In this document: positions 43,775 to 53,983 of the stretch, piece after piece
Numbering within the stretch: the first letter of the stretch is position 1
How the letters are laid out: the number at the start of each line of letters is the position of its first letter
DNA from: Acaricomes phytoseiuli DSM 14247
Lineage (GTDB): Bacteria; Actinomycetota; Actinomycetes; Actinomycetales; Micrococcaceae
Direction: 5' to 3'
Assembly: GCF_000376245.1 (NCBI RefSeq)
Contig: NZ_AQXM01000052.1
Coordinates: 1 to 64,000, forward strand
Length of the DNA: 64,000 bases
Made by a program: the position numbers and the translations under genes
Notes under the pieces: model-generated
Seen by the model: the letters and a program-made list of their open reading frames with translations, nothing else
Database searches by the model: none
What the model was told of the DNA's origin: nothing

Positions 43775-45475
43775 TCAGGAAGAGGCGGTGCCGAGGATTA
43801 CATCGGTGGTCTGCTCCTGGCCATCACGCAGATAGGTGATCTTGACCGTGGAGCCGCCGGGCCGTTCTCGGATCGCAGCGGTAAGAGTATTCGGATCAGT
43901 GATCTGCTGATCGCCCACCTTGGTGATGACGTCCCCGGCTCTGAGGCCCGCCGACTGGGCGGGCGAACCGTCTTCGACACTGGCCAGCAGCGCGCCGACG
44001 GAGAACGAGGAGCTGCCGCTGCTGCCGCTGCGAGAGGAGGAGCTCTGCGAGCCGGAGCCGGCAGTTTGCGGCTGCGCGGCCACACCCAGCTGGCCGTGGC
44101 TGGCCTTGCCCGTGTCGATGAGTTCCTTCGCGATCCGCTCCGCGACATTGATCGGAATGGAGAAGCCCACGCCGATATTGCCGCTCGTGCCGCCCTCACC
44201 GGAGCTGGAGCCGGTACCGGCGATGGCCACATTGACTCCGACCACCTGGCCCTGGGTGTTGACGAGCGCACCGCCCGAGTTACCCGGGTTAATCGCAGCA
44301 TCGGTCTGGATCACGTTGATACTGATCGAGCCCTGGCTGCTGGTGGAAGGCGCGGAGCCGTCCGGCGGAGCGAAATTGAAGGGCCCGTTCTGATCCGGGG
44401 CCGTGTCGCCCTGACTCTTGGGTACGGCCGAAGACGCCACGGAGATCGTGCGGTTCGTGGAAGAGACGATGCCATCGGTGACCGTGTTGCTGAGCGAGAG
44501 CTGCAGCGGCGTGCCGATCGCGATCACGGTATCACCCACATTGAGCTGGGAGGAGTTGCCGAGCTCTGCCGGAGTGAGATTATCCGCTTCGATCTTGATC
44601 ACCGCGAGATCATTGAGCGGGTCAGAGCCGACCACTTTGGCGTTGTACACCCGTCCGTCATTGAGCCTCACCTGGATACTGGCATTGGATACTTTGCCAT
44701 CCAGACTCACGACGTGGTTATTGGTGAGAATGTTGCCGCTGCCGTCCAGGATGATCCCGGAGCCGCTGCCGGAGCCGCTATTACTCGAAACGGCGATCGT
44801 CACCACTGAGGGGGAGGCCTTCTGCGCGGCTGCGGTGACCGCGGTAACGGAATCGGTGTTGTTGACGATCACCGGGGAGTTGGCCGCCTGCTGGCCTGCG
44901 ACGGTTCCTCCGCCCATATTGTTCAATGCGGTGACGCCGCCAGCCGCGACCGCGCCGGCCAGAAGCGCCGCGATGACCACGCTGCCGACGAGTGCGCCAG
45001 TGCTGAATCGCTTAGCGCTCTGCTTCTTCACCGGATGAGCGCCTTGCTCCTGCCCGTTGAAGCTGCCCCCCGGGTGCTCCGCCACGCCGAAAGGCACTCC
45101 GAAAGCGGCACCCGCGTGCCTGCCCTGGCTGGTCTGCCCGGCGTAGCCCTGACCGGCGTATTCTTGGCCCGGATAGCCCTGAGCAGGTGCCCCCTGAGCC
45201 GGCAGGCTCTGTGTCGATGCAGTAATGGGAGCAGCGGGGGGATTCTGGCCACCAGCGGGCGCGCCGACACCAGCTACGGCATCATTCCAGCTCGAAGGAG
45301 TCGTGGGCGGCGCTACGGGCTGCTGGGGAATCCGCGGACCAGGTGCCTGCTGACTCTGCGCCGCATGCTGACCCAAGTCAGCGGTATCACCTACACCAGT
45401 GGAATGCTGGCTGGGGTCCTGACGCTGAGATGGCTCACGCGGCTCATCTGGCGATCCTAAGGACTGATCTGACAT
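43775..45475 (-). CDS. HtrA/DegP-like membrane-anchored serine protease with PDZ domain
   Basis: 566 residues. Layout: a Gln/Pro/Gly-rich cytoplasmic N-terminus of ~150 residues, one membrane segment (~161-185, VIAALLAGAVAAGG), an S1C protease domain with His254 (TNNHVVS), Asp289 (LNDLAVIK) and Ser400 (NPGNSGGAL), then a PDZ domain (~470-555). It should degrade or process damaged envelope proteins outside the membrane. The repeated GYxGQ units near residues 100-116 resemble the disordered tails of other actinobacterial membrane proteins. Confidence 0.94.
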   Translation of the reverse strand: MSDQSLGSPDEPREPSQRQDPSQHSTGVGDTADLGQHAAQSQQAPGPRIPQQPVAPPTTPSSWNDAVAGVGAPAGGQNPPAAPITASTQSLPAQGAPAQGYPGQEYAGQGYAGQTSQGRHAGAAFGVPFGVAEHPGGSFNGQEQGAHPVKKQSAKRFSTGALVGSVVIAALLAGAVAAGGVTALNNMGGGTVAGQQAANSPVIVNNTDSVTAVTAAAQKASPSVVTIAVSSNSGSGSGSGIILDGSGNILTNNHVVSLDGKVSNASIQVRLNDGRVYNAKVVGSDPLNDLAVIKIEADNLTPAELGNSSQLNVGDTVIAIGTPLQLSLSNTVTDGIVSSTNRTISVASSAVPKSQGDTAPDQNGPFNFAPPDGSAPSTSSQGSISINVIQTDAAINPGNSGGALVNTQGQVVGVNVAIAGTGSSSGEGGTSGNIGVGFSIPINVAERIAKELIDTGKASHGQLGVAAQPQTAGSGSQSSSSRSGSSGSSSFSVGALLASVEDGSPAQSAGLRAGDVITKVGDQQITDPNTLTAAIRERPGGSTVKITYLRDGQEQTTDVILGTASS

Positions 45476-45641
45476 CGTCTTCCTCCGATTCTGGTCGCTA
45501 CGCCCTCAACTATGCACGGCACATATATGTCAATCTCGAATGTTCACTGGACGAAACCTGTGAGAAAGATGAAAACACGTTCCCTCCATCCCCCACCGGT
45601 TCATTTTCGCCAGAGGCGTAGCACTCACATAGACGGCTATG

Positions 45642-45662
45642 TTCCATCCAAATAATATGGAA
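45642..45662. promoter_or_regulatory. inverted repeat TTCCAT-N9-ATGGAA in the htrA-TPM gap
   Basis: Perfect 6-bp arms (45642-45647 and 45657-45662) in an AT-rich part of the 274-bp gap between divergent envelope genes. Possible operator. No gene is supported in 45476-45749. Confidence 0.4.
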
Positions 45663-45749
45663 TAAACGCCGTGACGCGCATACATTAAGCCGAGTTGCGG
45701 ACACCATCGCATGCGCGGCACCGCGCTTGCCTGTAGAGAAGGAACGCGG

Positions 45750-47843
45750 ATGCGGTCATCGACCCCGGCTCTCGGCACGCTGCTGAAACGGGCCTCCGGC
45801 GCCTTCCTGGCAGCGCTCATACTGCTCTTCCTCCCCGTCACGACGCTCTCCGCCGACGCCTATGCCCTGCCGGCCGAAGCCCCCGTGGATATTCCGGTGG
45901 GCCAGCAGATCGTCGATAACGCCGGAGTTCTGGGCAACAGCCGCGGCGAGGTGCAGAACGCCATTGACTCGCTACGCAGAGACACCGGCCAGACTCTTTA
46001 CGTGGTGTTCGTCGACTCCTTCAGCGGCGAGGATCCGGTGAGCTGGGGGCGGACGGCGATGGAGAACAAGCAGGCCGGTGCCAGTGAAGTGCTCCTCGCC
46101 GTCGCCACCGAAGACCGCAGGCGCGCCCTTATCGTCGCGGAGCGCTCCCAGTTATCGCAGTCCCAGCAGGCGAATATCCGGGCGGCGGCGGACTCGCAGC
46201 TGAGCCAGGACAACTGGAGTCAGACAGCTATCGATACCGCTGCCGCCCTCGGCGATGCCGCCGGGGGCGGCAGCGGAACCGTACCGAACCCGACAGGGGG
46301 AATCGTGGGAACACTCCTCTTCGTGCTTTTAGTGGCCGGAGCCATCGTAGCTTTCGTCGTCGTGCGCCGCAGGCGCCGCCAGCAGGCCGAACTCGATAGC
46401 GCCTCTGGCATCGGCCCCGGCGGTGAGCAACTCGATGCCCTCGCCGGTACCAGCATCGATGAATTACGGACCCGGGCCGGTGCGCTGCTGATCGCCGCCG
46501 ATGACGCAATCCGATCCAGTGAGCAGGAAATCGGCTTCGCCCAGGCTGCGTACGGCGACGAATCGGTCAAGCCGTTCCGGGAAGCGCTCACCAAAGCCAA
46601 AGAGCACCTCAATGCGTCCTTCGCCCTGCAGCAGCAGCTCGACGACGACATCCCGGACACCATGGAGCAGCAGCGTTCCTGGTACAGCGAGATCATCCAG
46701 CGCACTGAATCAGCGAATCAGGTTCTCGCCGAGCAGAAACAGAGCTTCGATGCGCTTCGGGAGCTGGAATCACAGGCCCCGCAGGCACTGGAACGGGTGG
46801 CGGCCGGGGCTCGGGAAGCCCAGCGGAAACTGGCCGTCGCTCAGGAGGCGCTCACTCAGCTGCGGGGACGCTATGCAGAATCCGCGTTCCTCTCCGTTCA
46901 GGACAACGTCGAACAGGCCACACAGCGGCTCGAGTTCGTCGACACAGCAACGGCGACCGCGCAGAGCAAACTGCAAGCACAGGACCCTTCCGGAGCTGCG
47001 GTTGCGGTTCGCGCGGCCGAGGAATCCTTGCACCAGGCGAATCTTCTCGAAGACGCTGTGAGCCGGTTGGCCGATGAGCTCCGCAAAGCCGAGGCTGCGC
47101 TGCCCGGCGCGCTCTCCAGCGCCGAAGGCGATCTGGTGCAGGCCAAGGCGCTGGTCTCCTCCAGCCCTGGCCACCCCGCACTCGGCCCGGTAGCCGCGGC
47201 AGAAGCATCCTTGCAGCAAGCACGGCAGCAGACCCAGAGCGCCAACTACGATCCGGCGGCTGTGCTGAACCAGGTGGAATCAGCGCATAACGACCTGGAT
47301 ACCGCACTCAATACCATCCGGGATCAGCAGCAGCAGGCCCAGCGGGCCCAGGCCGCCCTGCAGCAAGCGCTTGTGAGCGCGCAGGGGCAGATCTCCGCGA
47401 GCCAGGACTATATCGCGGCGCGCCGCGGCGGTGTCGGTGCCCAGGCCCGGACCAGGCTGGCGGAGGCGGAGCGGAACCTGGACTACGCTCTGTCCATTCA
47501 GAGCAGTGATCCGGTCAGCGCCTTAGCCTATGCGAATCAGGCTATTGCACTAGCCCAGCAGGCAGAAGGACTCGCGCAGTCTGATATTCAGGGCTTCGGC
47601 TACGTCGGCTCCACTATGGGCAGCTACGGTATGGGCGGCTACGGCCGTTCAGGTGCGGGCGCCAGCTTCGGCGGCGGGCTGGGTGGAGCGATCCTGGGTG
47701 GCATCCTGGGCGGCATGATCTCCGGCGGCGGCCATCGGTCCGATACCTGGGGCGGCGGCGGCTTCGGCGGCTGGGGTTCGGGTAACTCCGGCGGCTTCGG
47801 CGGTGACGCCGGCGGCTGGGGCGGTGACGTAGGAAATTTTTAG
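45750..47843 (+). CDS. TPM-domain membrane protein with coiled coil and Gly-rich tail
   Basis: 697 residues from ATG 45750 (GAAGGAACGCGG before it). Signal peptide or first membrane segment (AALILLFLPVTTLSADAYA), TPM domain about 55-170 (VDNAGVLGNSRGEVQNAID, LYVVFVDSFSG, VLLAVATEDRRRALIV), a membrane helix near 190-210 (GTLLFVLLVAGAIVAFVVV) followed by RRRRRQQ, then a long coiled coil (~230-600) in the cytoplasm, and a Gly/Trp-rich end. In actinobacteria such proteins sit next to pspA, as here (155 bases apart), pointing to envelope-stress work. The molecular activity is unknown. Confidence 0.88.
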   Translation: MRSSTPALGTLLKRASGAFLAALILLFLPVTTLSADAYALPAEAPVDIPVGQQIVDNAGVLGNSRGEVQNAIDSLRRDTGQTLYVVFVDSFSGEDPVSWGRTAMENKQAGASEVLLAVATEDRRRALIVAERSQLSQSQQANIRAAADSQLSQDNWSQTAIDTAAALGDAAGGGSGTVPNPTGGIVGTLLFVLLVAGAIVAFVVVRRRRRQQAELDSASGIGPGGEQLDALAGTSIDELRTRAGALLIAADDAIRSSEQEIGFAQAAYGDESVKPFREALTKAKEHLNASFALQQQLDDDIPDTMEQQRSWYSEIIQRTESANQVLAEQKQSFDALRELESQAPQALERVAAGAREAQRKLAVAQEALTQLRGRYAESAFLSVQDNVEQATQRLEFVDTATATAQSKLQAQDPSGAAVAVRAAEESLHQANLLEDAVSRLADELRKAEAALPGALSSAEGDLVQAKALVSSSPGHPALGPVAAAEASLQQARQQTQSANYDPAAVLNQVESAHNDLDTALNTIRDQQQQAQRAQAALQQALVSAQGQISASQDYIAARRGGVGAQARTRLAEAERNLDYALSIQSSDPVSALAYANQAIALAQQAEGLAQSDIQGFGYVGSTMGSYGMGGYGRSGAGASFGGGLGGAILGGILGGMISGGGHRSDTWGGGGFGGWGSGNSGGFGGDAGGWGGDVGNF

Positions 47844-47997
47844 GCCTGGCCATCGCAGGCGTAACGTCATGATCAGATCATCGGCAGAACACGCTGTCAT
47901 TAGCCAGAATATTTTGGCAGGCTTTAGGTCAGGGAAAGAAGAATCCGGTGCCGCAAGCGCCGCAGAAACCGGCAAGCACAGCTGAAAGGCAATAAAC

Positions 47998-48834
47998 ATG
48001 GCAAAGCAGTCCATTTTCGGTCGCGTCGCTCAATTGGCGAAAGCCAATATCAACGCGCTGCTAGACCAGGCCGAGGACCCTCAGAAGATGCTGGACCAGA
48101 TGGTCCGCGACTACACCAATAACATCGCCGAGGCCGAGACCGCCGTGGCCCAGACCATCGGCAATCTGCGGATGCTCCAGGACGATTACAACGAGGACAT
48201 CCGCACCGCGCAGGATTGGGGGCGCAAAGCCCTCGCCGCCAGCCGTAAGGCCGATGAATTCCGGGCCAGCAATAATGCCGCAGATGCGCAGAAATTCGAT
48301 GACCTGGCCAAAGTCGCCCTGCAGCGTCAGATCACCGCGGAGGGCCAGGCCAAGGCTGCGGAGCCGAATATCCAGTCCCAGGAAGCAGTCGTCGAACAGC
48401 TCAAGACCGGGCTGAACCAGCTGAAGGGCAAGCTCAGCGAGCTGACCAGCAAGCGTAATGAGCTGGTCGCCAGATCAAAGACCGCCCAAGCGCAGAGCCA
48501 GGTCCACGATGCGATCCGCAGCATCGACATCATGGACCCCACGAGCGAAGTCGGCCGTTTCGAGGAGAAGATCCGCCGCGAAGAAGCCAAGGTCCGGGGG
48601 CAGCAGGAGCTCGCGGCCTCAAGCCTCGACGCCCAGTTCAACTCCCTGGAGGATCTTGGCGAGCAGACCGAGGTGGAAGCGCGCCTAGCAGCTCTGAAGG
48701 CCGGGGGCTCAGGCAGCAACCCGGCGATCAGCGCCAAGCAGGACGCTCCGGCAGTGGACCCGGCCGCTCAGGGCACCGAGGCAAAGGCTGAAGCCACCCC
48801 TCGGGTCAACGAGAACGATTTCAAGAACCTCTAA
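47998..48834 (+). CDS. pspA: PspA/IM30-family membrane-stress protein
   Basis: 278 residues. ESCRT-III-like coiled-coil protein that binds and repairs the inner membrane. The start MAKQSIFGRVAQLAKANINA with LDQAEDPQKMLDQMVRDY is diagnostic; long helices continue to ~225, and an acidic, disordered tail follows. Downstream of the TPM gene on the same strand; terminated by the hairpin at 48850. Confidence 0.95.
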   Translation: MAKQSIFGRVAQLAKANINALLDQAEDPQKMLDQMVRDYTNNIAEAETAVAQTIGNLRMLQDDYNEDIRTAQDWGRKALAASRKADEFRASNNAADAQKFDDLAKVALQRQITAEGQAKAAEPNIQSQEAVVEQLKTGLNQLKGKLSELTSKRNELVARSKTAQAQSQVHDAIRSIDIMDPTSEVGRFEEKIRREEAKVRGQQELAASSLDAQFNSLEDLGEQTEVEARLAALKAGGSGSNPAISAKQDAPAVDPAAQGTEAKAEATPRVNENDFKNL

Positions 48835-48849
48835 ACCTGAGGTAGATGC

Positions 48850-48890
48850 AGAAGTGAGGGGCTCCAGGAATCCTGGAGCCCCTCACTTCT
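48850..48890. terminator. 20-bp hairpin with one-base loop, bidirectional terminator
   Basis: Arms 48850-48869 and 48871-48890, perfect, between pspA and the convergent secreted hydrolase. Confidence 0.9.
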
Positions 48891-48909
48891 TTACTGATCA
48901 CGTAGAAAT

Positions 48910-50136
48910 TCAGCCCAGCCGAACCCTCGGTTCACCCGCCGGAGTCAGCCCGTTCCCCGCGGGAAGGCAGCGGCTATCGGAAGCCGTTCCGGCTGCCTGC
49001 CGGAGGCAGCCGCGCAGCGCGAGCTGGCCCCAGTAGTTCGGATGCAGGGATTCCTGAATGTAGTACTCGCTGTAAGCGGTGCTCACCGTGCGGATCTCGC
49101 TGATCCACTCGCTCACATCAGAGGCACCCGGGCTTCTCCAGGAGGCCAAGGAGGTGTCGTTGAGCTTCTTCGTGCCCTGAGCGCAGAGTTCCTTACCGGC
49201 GAAGAGCCCAGAGATATCGAGGAAGCTGGCGTTCGTCAGTCCAGCGGCCTGATAACCGTTGCGCACGGCGTTATTGATCTGCGGAAGCGCGCTCTTCGCG
49301 GCCCAGTCCAGATCAGCGTTCCAGAAACCGCATCCGTACGTGGACTGACGCGAATACCCGAACTGACCGTAAGCCATCCGATCGCTCGTCGGAAGCGGCT
49401 GCGGGTAGTTCTGCACGATGATCCGGTAGTCGCCGCTGGCATAGCCGGCATTGGTCATCGCGGTGCGGATATTCCGCAGCCCCGTCGCGATGCCTTCGGT
49501 CACCGAGCTGATATTGGCACGGGTGAAATTGCCCTGCACCGAGGGATCGTCCTTGCAGTATCGCGGAGCCCAGGAAGAGGAGGTGAGGAACTTCGTCACG
49601 CAGTTGGAGACGATGCTGCCGAAGTTGAAGTCATTACCGCCGATCTGCACGGCGATCGTGTTCACGCGCCGCTGGCCGGCGAGCTCCTGAAGCGCCAAAA
49701 CCTGGCCGATATTACCCCTGCCGTCATTGTAGAAATCCAGACCGGGCTTGAAGTTACCGCTCGAGTCGGTACGGGTGTTCACGCGGGATCCGGAGCAGGC
49801 GAGGTTGACCGCGCTCCCCGGGCCCGCGTAGAAGATTTCCGCAGAGGAGGCTCGGTGGCAGCGCGGGGTACTCTCTCTGTTGCCTGCATCCCAGTAAGCG
49901 CTCCGGCCAAGAGCGTCGACCTGCGCGGTAGAGGAAGAGTTACCCGCCCATCGGCCGGCCTCCCCCGAAATATAAGAATCTCCCAGACTCACCGCAATGC
50001 CCTGGCCGGATGGCGGGGCTGCCGGAGTTTCAGTGTTTGCGGGCTGGATCGCCTGGGCTGCGCCCGGGGTGATCAAACCCACGACCATGATCGCTATCAA
50101 AGCCACTAAGGCGCTCCGGAAAACACGCTTCTTCAC
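48910..50136 (-). CDS. secreted SGNH/GDSL hydrolase (lipase/esterase type)
   Basis: 408 residues, GTG start. Signal peptide (VALIAIMVVGLITPGAAQA, cleavage near 29). Block I SLGDSYISGE with Ser54, VNLACSGSRV (block II), QIGGNDFNF (block III) and QESLHPNYWGQ with the catalytic His (block V). Six or more cysteines suggest disulfides outside the cell. Similar to Streptomyces-type SGNH lipases. Substrate unknown. The 261-base gap upstream (to photolyase) holds only promoters; I see no gene. Confidence 0.9.
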   Translation of the reverse strand: MKKRVFRSALVALIAIMVVGLITPGAAQAIQPANTETPAAPPSGQGIAVSLGDSYISGEAGRWAGNSSSTAQVDALGRSAYWDAGNRESTPRCHRASSAEIFYAGPGSAVNLACSGSRVNTRTDSSGNFKPGLDFYNDGRGNIGQVLALQELAGQRRVNTIAVQIGGNDFNFGSIVSNCVTKFLTSSSWAPRYCKDDPSVQGNFTRANISSVTEGIATGLRNIRTAMTNAGYASGDYRIIVQNYPQPLPTSDRMAYGQFGYSRQSTYGCGFWNADLDWAAKSALPQINNAVRNGYQAAGLTNASFLDISGLFAGKELCAQGTKKLNDTSLASWRSPGASDVSEWISEIRTVSTAYSEYYIQESLHPNYWGQLALRGCLRQAAGTASDSRCLPAGNGLTPAGEPRVRLG

Positions 50137-50397
50137 GTTCAGTCATACCTTTCTCGGTAGGCCGCGTCTTTGCGGCCAGTCCGGCATCGATGCACAGGGG
50201 ATGGTTCCGCCTAGCGGTCCTATCCGATCTGCAATCGACAAACGTGAATCTACAGGTGCATGAGATTCAGGTAAACAGATCTTGCATATTCGGATTCTTT
50301 TTTCTTCAGGATGCTCCAGGTTTCTCCAGAACTGATACTTCGAGAACACCCCCTGCGCCCCGTGAAATCACCAGCTCTGCCAGGGTAGTTTCAGAAC

Positions 50398-51834
50398 ATG
50401 GCAACTCTGGTCTGGCTTCGCGATGACCTCCGCTTAGCGGATAACCCGGCATTGCACTATGCCGCCCAGCACGGCGCCCTCGCGGTGGTCTACCTTCGCG
50501 ACGAAGAGTCTGCGGGGTTCCGGCCTCTCGGCGGGGCGACCCGCTGGTGGCTGCACCATTCGCTCACCGCATTCGGCAAAAGCCTCGTGGAACGCGGACT
50601 GCCGCTGCTGCTGCGCAGCGGTCCGGCGGAGCAGGTCATCCCGGAACTCGCGGCCGAGCTCGGCGTGGACACCGTGGTCTGGAATCGACGCTACGGCGGC
50701 CCGGAGCGTGCCGTGGATAGCGGGCTCAAGCGCTCCCTCCGGGAAACCGGAGTCCACGCCGAGAGCTTCGCCGCCAATCTGCTCTTCGAACCGTGGACCA
50801 TCCGCACCGGCGCGGATGAACACTACAAGGTTTTCACGCCATTCTGGCGCGCCTGCCAGGAAAGCACCGACCCACGTCAGGCGCTTCCAGAACCCGATGA
50901 ACTGACCCCGTTGAAAGCTGCTCAGACGAAGGGGCTGCAGGCCGAGGAGCTCGATAACTGGGGCTTACTGCCTCAGCGCCCGGACTGGTCCACCGGGCTC
51001 GCCGAGACCTGGACGCCCGGCGAAGTCGGCGCAAAGCACGCGCTACGGGACTTCCTCTCCGATGAAGGATATGCCGAGGGCCGGGATTACCCGGCGCTGC
51101 CCGCCACCAGCATGCTGAGCCCGCATCTGCGCTTCGGTGAGCTGAGCCCGTTCCAGATCTGGCAAGCACTCGGCGGGCGTCATGACCTCAGCTCGGCGGA
51201 TGAACAGCGTTTCCGCGCCGAGCTGTGCTGGCGGGAATTCTGCTGGCATCTGCTGTATCACCATCCGGATCTCGCGACAGAGAATTACCGCCGTGAATTC
51301 GACCGTTTCGAATGGGCCGAAGCCCGTGGACCAGAGGGCCGGCCGGGGCCGGAATTACGCGCCTGGCAGCGCGGTGCCACCGGCTATCCCTTGGTCGATG
51401 CAGGGATGCGCGAGCTGTGGCGCACCGGCTGGATGCATAACCGGGTGCGGATGGCCGCGGCGAGCTTCCTGGCCAAGAACCTGCTGATCGACTGGCGGGA
51501 AGGAGAGCGCTGGTTCTGGGACACCCTGGTGGACGCCGATGCTGCGAATAATCCGGCGAACTGGCAGTGGGTCGCCGGATCCGGGGCGGATGCCTCCCCG
51601 TATTTCCGGATCTTCAACCCGGTGACCCAGTCGAAGAAATTCGATCGGGACGGCAGGTACCTGCGCCGTTATCTGCCGGAACTGGCAGAACTCAGCAACA
51701 AGCAGATTCATGAGCCCTGGAAAAGCGGCGCGAAGGCCGATTATCCTGAGCCCCTGATCGATCTGAAAGCCTCCCGCGCTGAAGCGCTGGAGCGCCATGC
51801 CCGGCTCAAGCAGGACGGGCAGGGCTCAGAGTAA
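50398..51834 (+). CDS. phr: deoxyribodipyrimidine photolyase
   Basis: 478 residues. Blue-light enzyme that splits cyclobutane pyrimidine dimers using FADH and an antenna pigment. N-terminal alpha/beta domain (TLVWLRDDLRLADNPAL), then the FAD domain with TSMLSPHLRFGELSP, FRAELCWREFCWHLL, AWQRGATGYPLVDAGMREL, WMHNRVRMAAASFLAKNLL and NPANWQWVAGSGADASPYF. Class I type. The 3' end overlaps the convergent dapE by nine bases. Confidence 0.95.
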   Translation: MATLVWLRDDLRLADNPALHYAAQHGALAVVYLRDEESAGFRPLGGATRWWLHHSLTAFGKSLVERGLPLLLRSGPAEQVIPELAAELGVDTVVWNRRYGGPERAVDSGLKRSLRETGVHAESFAANLLFEPWTIRTGADEHYKVFTPFWRACQESTDPRQALPEPDELTPLKAAQTKGLQAEELDNWGLLPQRPDWSTGLAETWTPGEVGAKHALRDFLSDEGYAEGRDYPALPATSMLSPHLRFGELSPFQIWQALGGRHDLSSADEQRFRAELCWREFCWHLLYHHPDLATENYRREFDRFEWAEARGPEGRPGPELRAWQRGATGYPLVDAGMRELWRTGWMHNRVRMAAASFLAKNLLIDWREGERWFWDTLVDADAANNPANWQWVAGSGADASPYFRIFNPVTQSKKFDRDGRYLRRYLPELAELSNKQIHEPWKSGAKADYPEPLIDLKASRAEALERHARLKQDGQGSE

Positions 51835-52911
51835 CCAGCGCCGCAGCACCTCGGCGCAGTCGCCGATCTGCTCCGCATTGACATGCTCATCGTCGCTATG
51901 CGCCAGCAACGGGTCTCCGGGGCCGAAGTTCACCGCTGGAATACCCAACTCGGCGAGTCGGGCGACATCGGTCCAGCCGTACTTGGGCTGCGGAACACCG
52001 CCGACAGCGGTGAGGAAAGCCGCCGCGACCGGCTGATCCAATCCCGGCCGGGCACCTGGTGCCGCATCGGTCCGCTGCAGCTCGAAACCCGTCAGCGCCT
52101 CTCGCACCACGGCCTCGGCCTGTTCCAGGTTCTTATCCGGAGCGAAGCGGTAATTGATCTCCACGACCGTCTCATCTGGTATCACATTGCCTGCGACACC
52201 GCCCCGGATCCTCACCGCGTTGAGCCCTTCCCGATAGTCCAGGCCATCGACCCGCACGGTAGCGGGCTGGTAGTCGCGCAGGCGCACCAGAAGCTCGGCA
52301 GTGTCGTGGATCGCGTTACGGCCTCGCCAGGCGCGTGCCGAATGCGCCGCCACGCCCTTGATCCGCGCCTCGAAGCGCATCGTGCCATTACAGCCGCCTT
52401 CCACGAGGCCGTTGCTGGGTTCGAGCAGAATGCCAAAATCCGCCTCGAGCAGCTGCCGATGGTGGCGGGCCAGCCTGCCCAGACCGCTTTTGACGGCTTC
52501 AACTTCCTCATGATCGTAGAAGACGAAGGTGAGGTCCTTGCTCGCGGAGTCAGCCTGGGCGGCGAGCGCCAGCTGCACCGCGACACCGCCTTTCATATCG
52601 ACCGCTCCCCTGCCGTAGAGCACGCTCTGGCCCGGTGTTCCGCTCCACTGGGCAGGCACCGTACCTCGAGCGCCCGGCGTCGCGGGCAAGGGCACGGTAT
52701 CGATATGACCGGCCAGCAGAATCCGATCCGGCAGGCCGAATTCAGTGCGAGCCAGGATCGCATCACCGTCACGGAGCACACTGAGCCAGGGCAGTGCGCG
52801 GAGAGCGTTCTCGATCTCATCGGCGATCCGTTCCTCACCTCCGGAGACACTTTCGATATCAATGAGAGCAGCGGTGAGCGAGGCGGCATCAGAGCTCAGA
52901 TCAAGCGGCAT
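51826..52911 (-). CDS. dapE: succinyl-diaminopimelate desuccinylase
   Basis: 361 residues. M20 metallopeptidase-like enzyme that releases LL-diaminopimelate and succinate. Motifs: [14 protein letters not shown] (metal His and catalytic Asp), [23 protein letters not shown] with the catalytic Glu region, and [21 protein letters not shown] near the end. Divergent from dapD; together with dapC at 58103 it completes the succinylase branch of lysine/DAP synthesis. Confidence 0.94.
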   Translation of the reverse strand: MPLDLSSDAASLTAALIDIESVSGGEERIADEIENALRALPWLSVLRDGDAILARTEFGLPDRILLAGHIDTVPLPATPGARGTVPAQWSGTPGQSVLYGRGAVDMKGGVAVQLALAAQADSASKDLTFVFYDHEEVEAVKSGLGRLARHHRQLLEADFGILLEPSNGLVEGGCNGTMRFEARIKGVAAHSARAWRGRNAIHDTAELLVRLRDYQPATVRVDGLDYREGLNAVRIRGGVAGNVIPDETVVEINYRFAPDKNLEQAEAVVREALTGFELQRTDAAPGARPGLDQPVAAAFLTAVGGVPQPKYGWTDVARLAELGIPAVNFGPGDPLLAHSDDEHVNAEQIGDCAEVLRRWLL

Positions 52912-52984
52912 GCCTCCAGGTTACCGACTTACCGGCATCGGAAGAGTTTTGTGCGACTGCGGGGCTTGCGCGAAAATATTAAGC

Positions 52985-53983
52985 ATGACCAGCCCAACAA
53001 CCCCCGCAAGCCAGTCCGCGCACGGTTTCGGCCTCGCCACGGTCGCAGATTCCGGCACTGTTCTCGATGTCTGGTTCCCTGCCCCCGCACTGGGGCTCGG
53101 CACGCAGTCCCTCGGGGAGGTCGGAGAGGCGACGGAAGCTGCACCGGAGCTGGCCGCCTTGGCGGAGGCCGGCACGGATCCGGACCGCGGGGTCCAGCAG
53201 CAGGTGGTCTTCGTGCAAATCGACCTCGAGGCCGATCCCGCCGACACTGCGGACGCCTATCTGCGGCTGCATCTCCTCTCGCACCGTCTGGTGCAGCCAA
53301 ACACCGTCAATCTGACGGGGATTTTCGCAGTCCTGCCGAACGTCGTGTGGACCAACCACGGCCCCTGCCTGCCCGAAGACTTCGAAACGACGCGGCTCCG
53401 GTTGCGCAGCCGCGGCCCCGTGACGGTCTACAGCGTGGACAAATTCCCGAGGATGGTGAACTACGTCCTGCCTTCCGGCGTGAGGATCGCCGATGCCGAT
53501 CGGGTGCGGCTGGGTGCCCATCTGGCCCAGGGTACCACCGTGATGCACGAGGGTTTCGTGAATTTCAATGCCGGAACACTCGGTACGTCGATGGTCGAAG
53601 GCCGGATCTCGGCGGGCGTCGTCGTCAGCGACGGCTCCGATATCGGCGGCGGCGCATCCATCATGGGCACGCTCTCCGGCGGAGGCAAAGAACGGATCAC
53701 CATCGGCGAGCGGGTGCTGCTCGGCGCGAACTCCGGCGTCGGTATCTCCCTGGGCGACGATTCAGTAGTCGAGGCAGGTCTCTACGTGACCAGCGGGACG
53801 AGAGTCCAGGTTTCCGGGCCGAAGAACGCAGATGGTGAAGACACGGTGCAGATCGTCAAAGCCAGTGAGCTCTCCGGCCAGCCCCAGCTGCTTTTCCGTC
53901 GCAACTCGACTACGGGCAAGGTGGAGGCCCTCACCCGAGATGAACGCACTGTGGAACTGAATTCAGCCCTGCATGCACAGTGA
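52985..53983 (+). CDS. dapD: tetrahydrodipicolinate N-succinyltransferase (actinobacterial type)
   Basis: 332 residues from ATG 52985; further upstream codons lie in the divergent dapE. Hexapeptide-repeat acyltransferase that succinylates tetrahydrodipicolinate. The N-terminus [20 protein letters not shown] and the left-handed helix region ([33 protein letters not shown]) match the mycobacterial form. 73 bases separate it from dapE. The 3' end overlaps the next gene by 11 bases. Confidence 0.94.
   Translation: MTSPTTPASQSAHGFGLATVADSGTVLDVWFPAPALGLGTQSLGEVGEATEAAPELAALAEAGTDPDRGVQQQVVFVQIDLEADPADTADAYLRLHLLSHRLVQPNTVNLTGIFAVLPNVVWTNHGPCLPEDFETTRLRLRSRGPVTVYSVDKFPRMVNYVLPSGVRIADADRVRLGAHLAQGTTVMHEGFVNFNAGTLGTSMVEGRISAGVVVSDGSDIGGGASIMGTLSGGGKERITIGERVLLGANSGVGISLGDDSVVEAGLYVTSGTRVQVSGPKNADGEDTVQIVKASELSGQPQLLFRRNSTTGKVEALTRDERTVELNSALHAQ

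Noticed and set aside
45476-45749. Short minus-strand frames between the HtrA-like and TPM genes
   Set aside because: No ribosome sites, no family features, and AT-rich promoter-like composition.
51883-53838. 651-codon plus-strand open frame over dapE and dapD
   Set aside because: It crosses two well-supported genes in other frames and lacks coherent domains.
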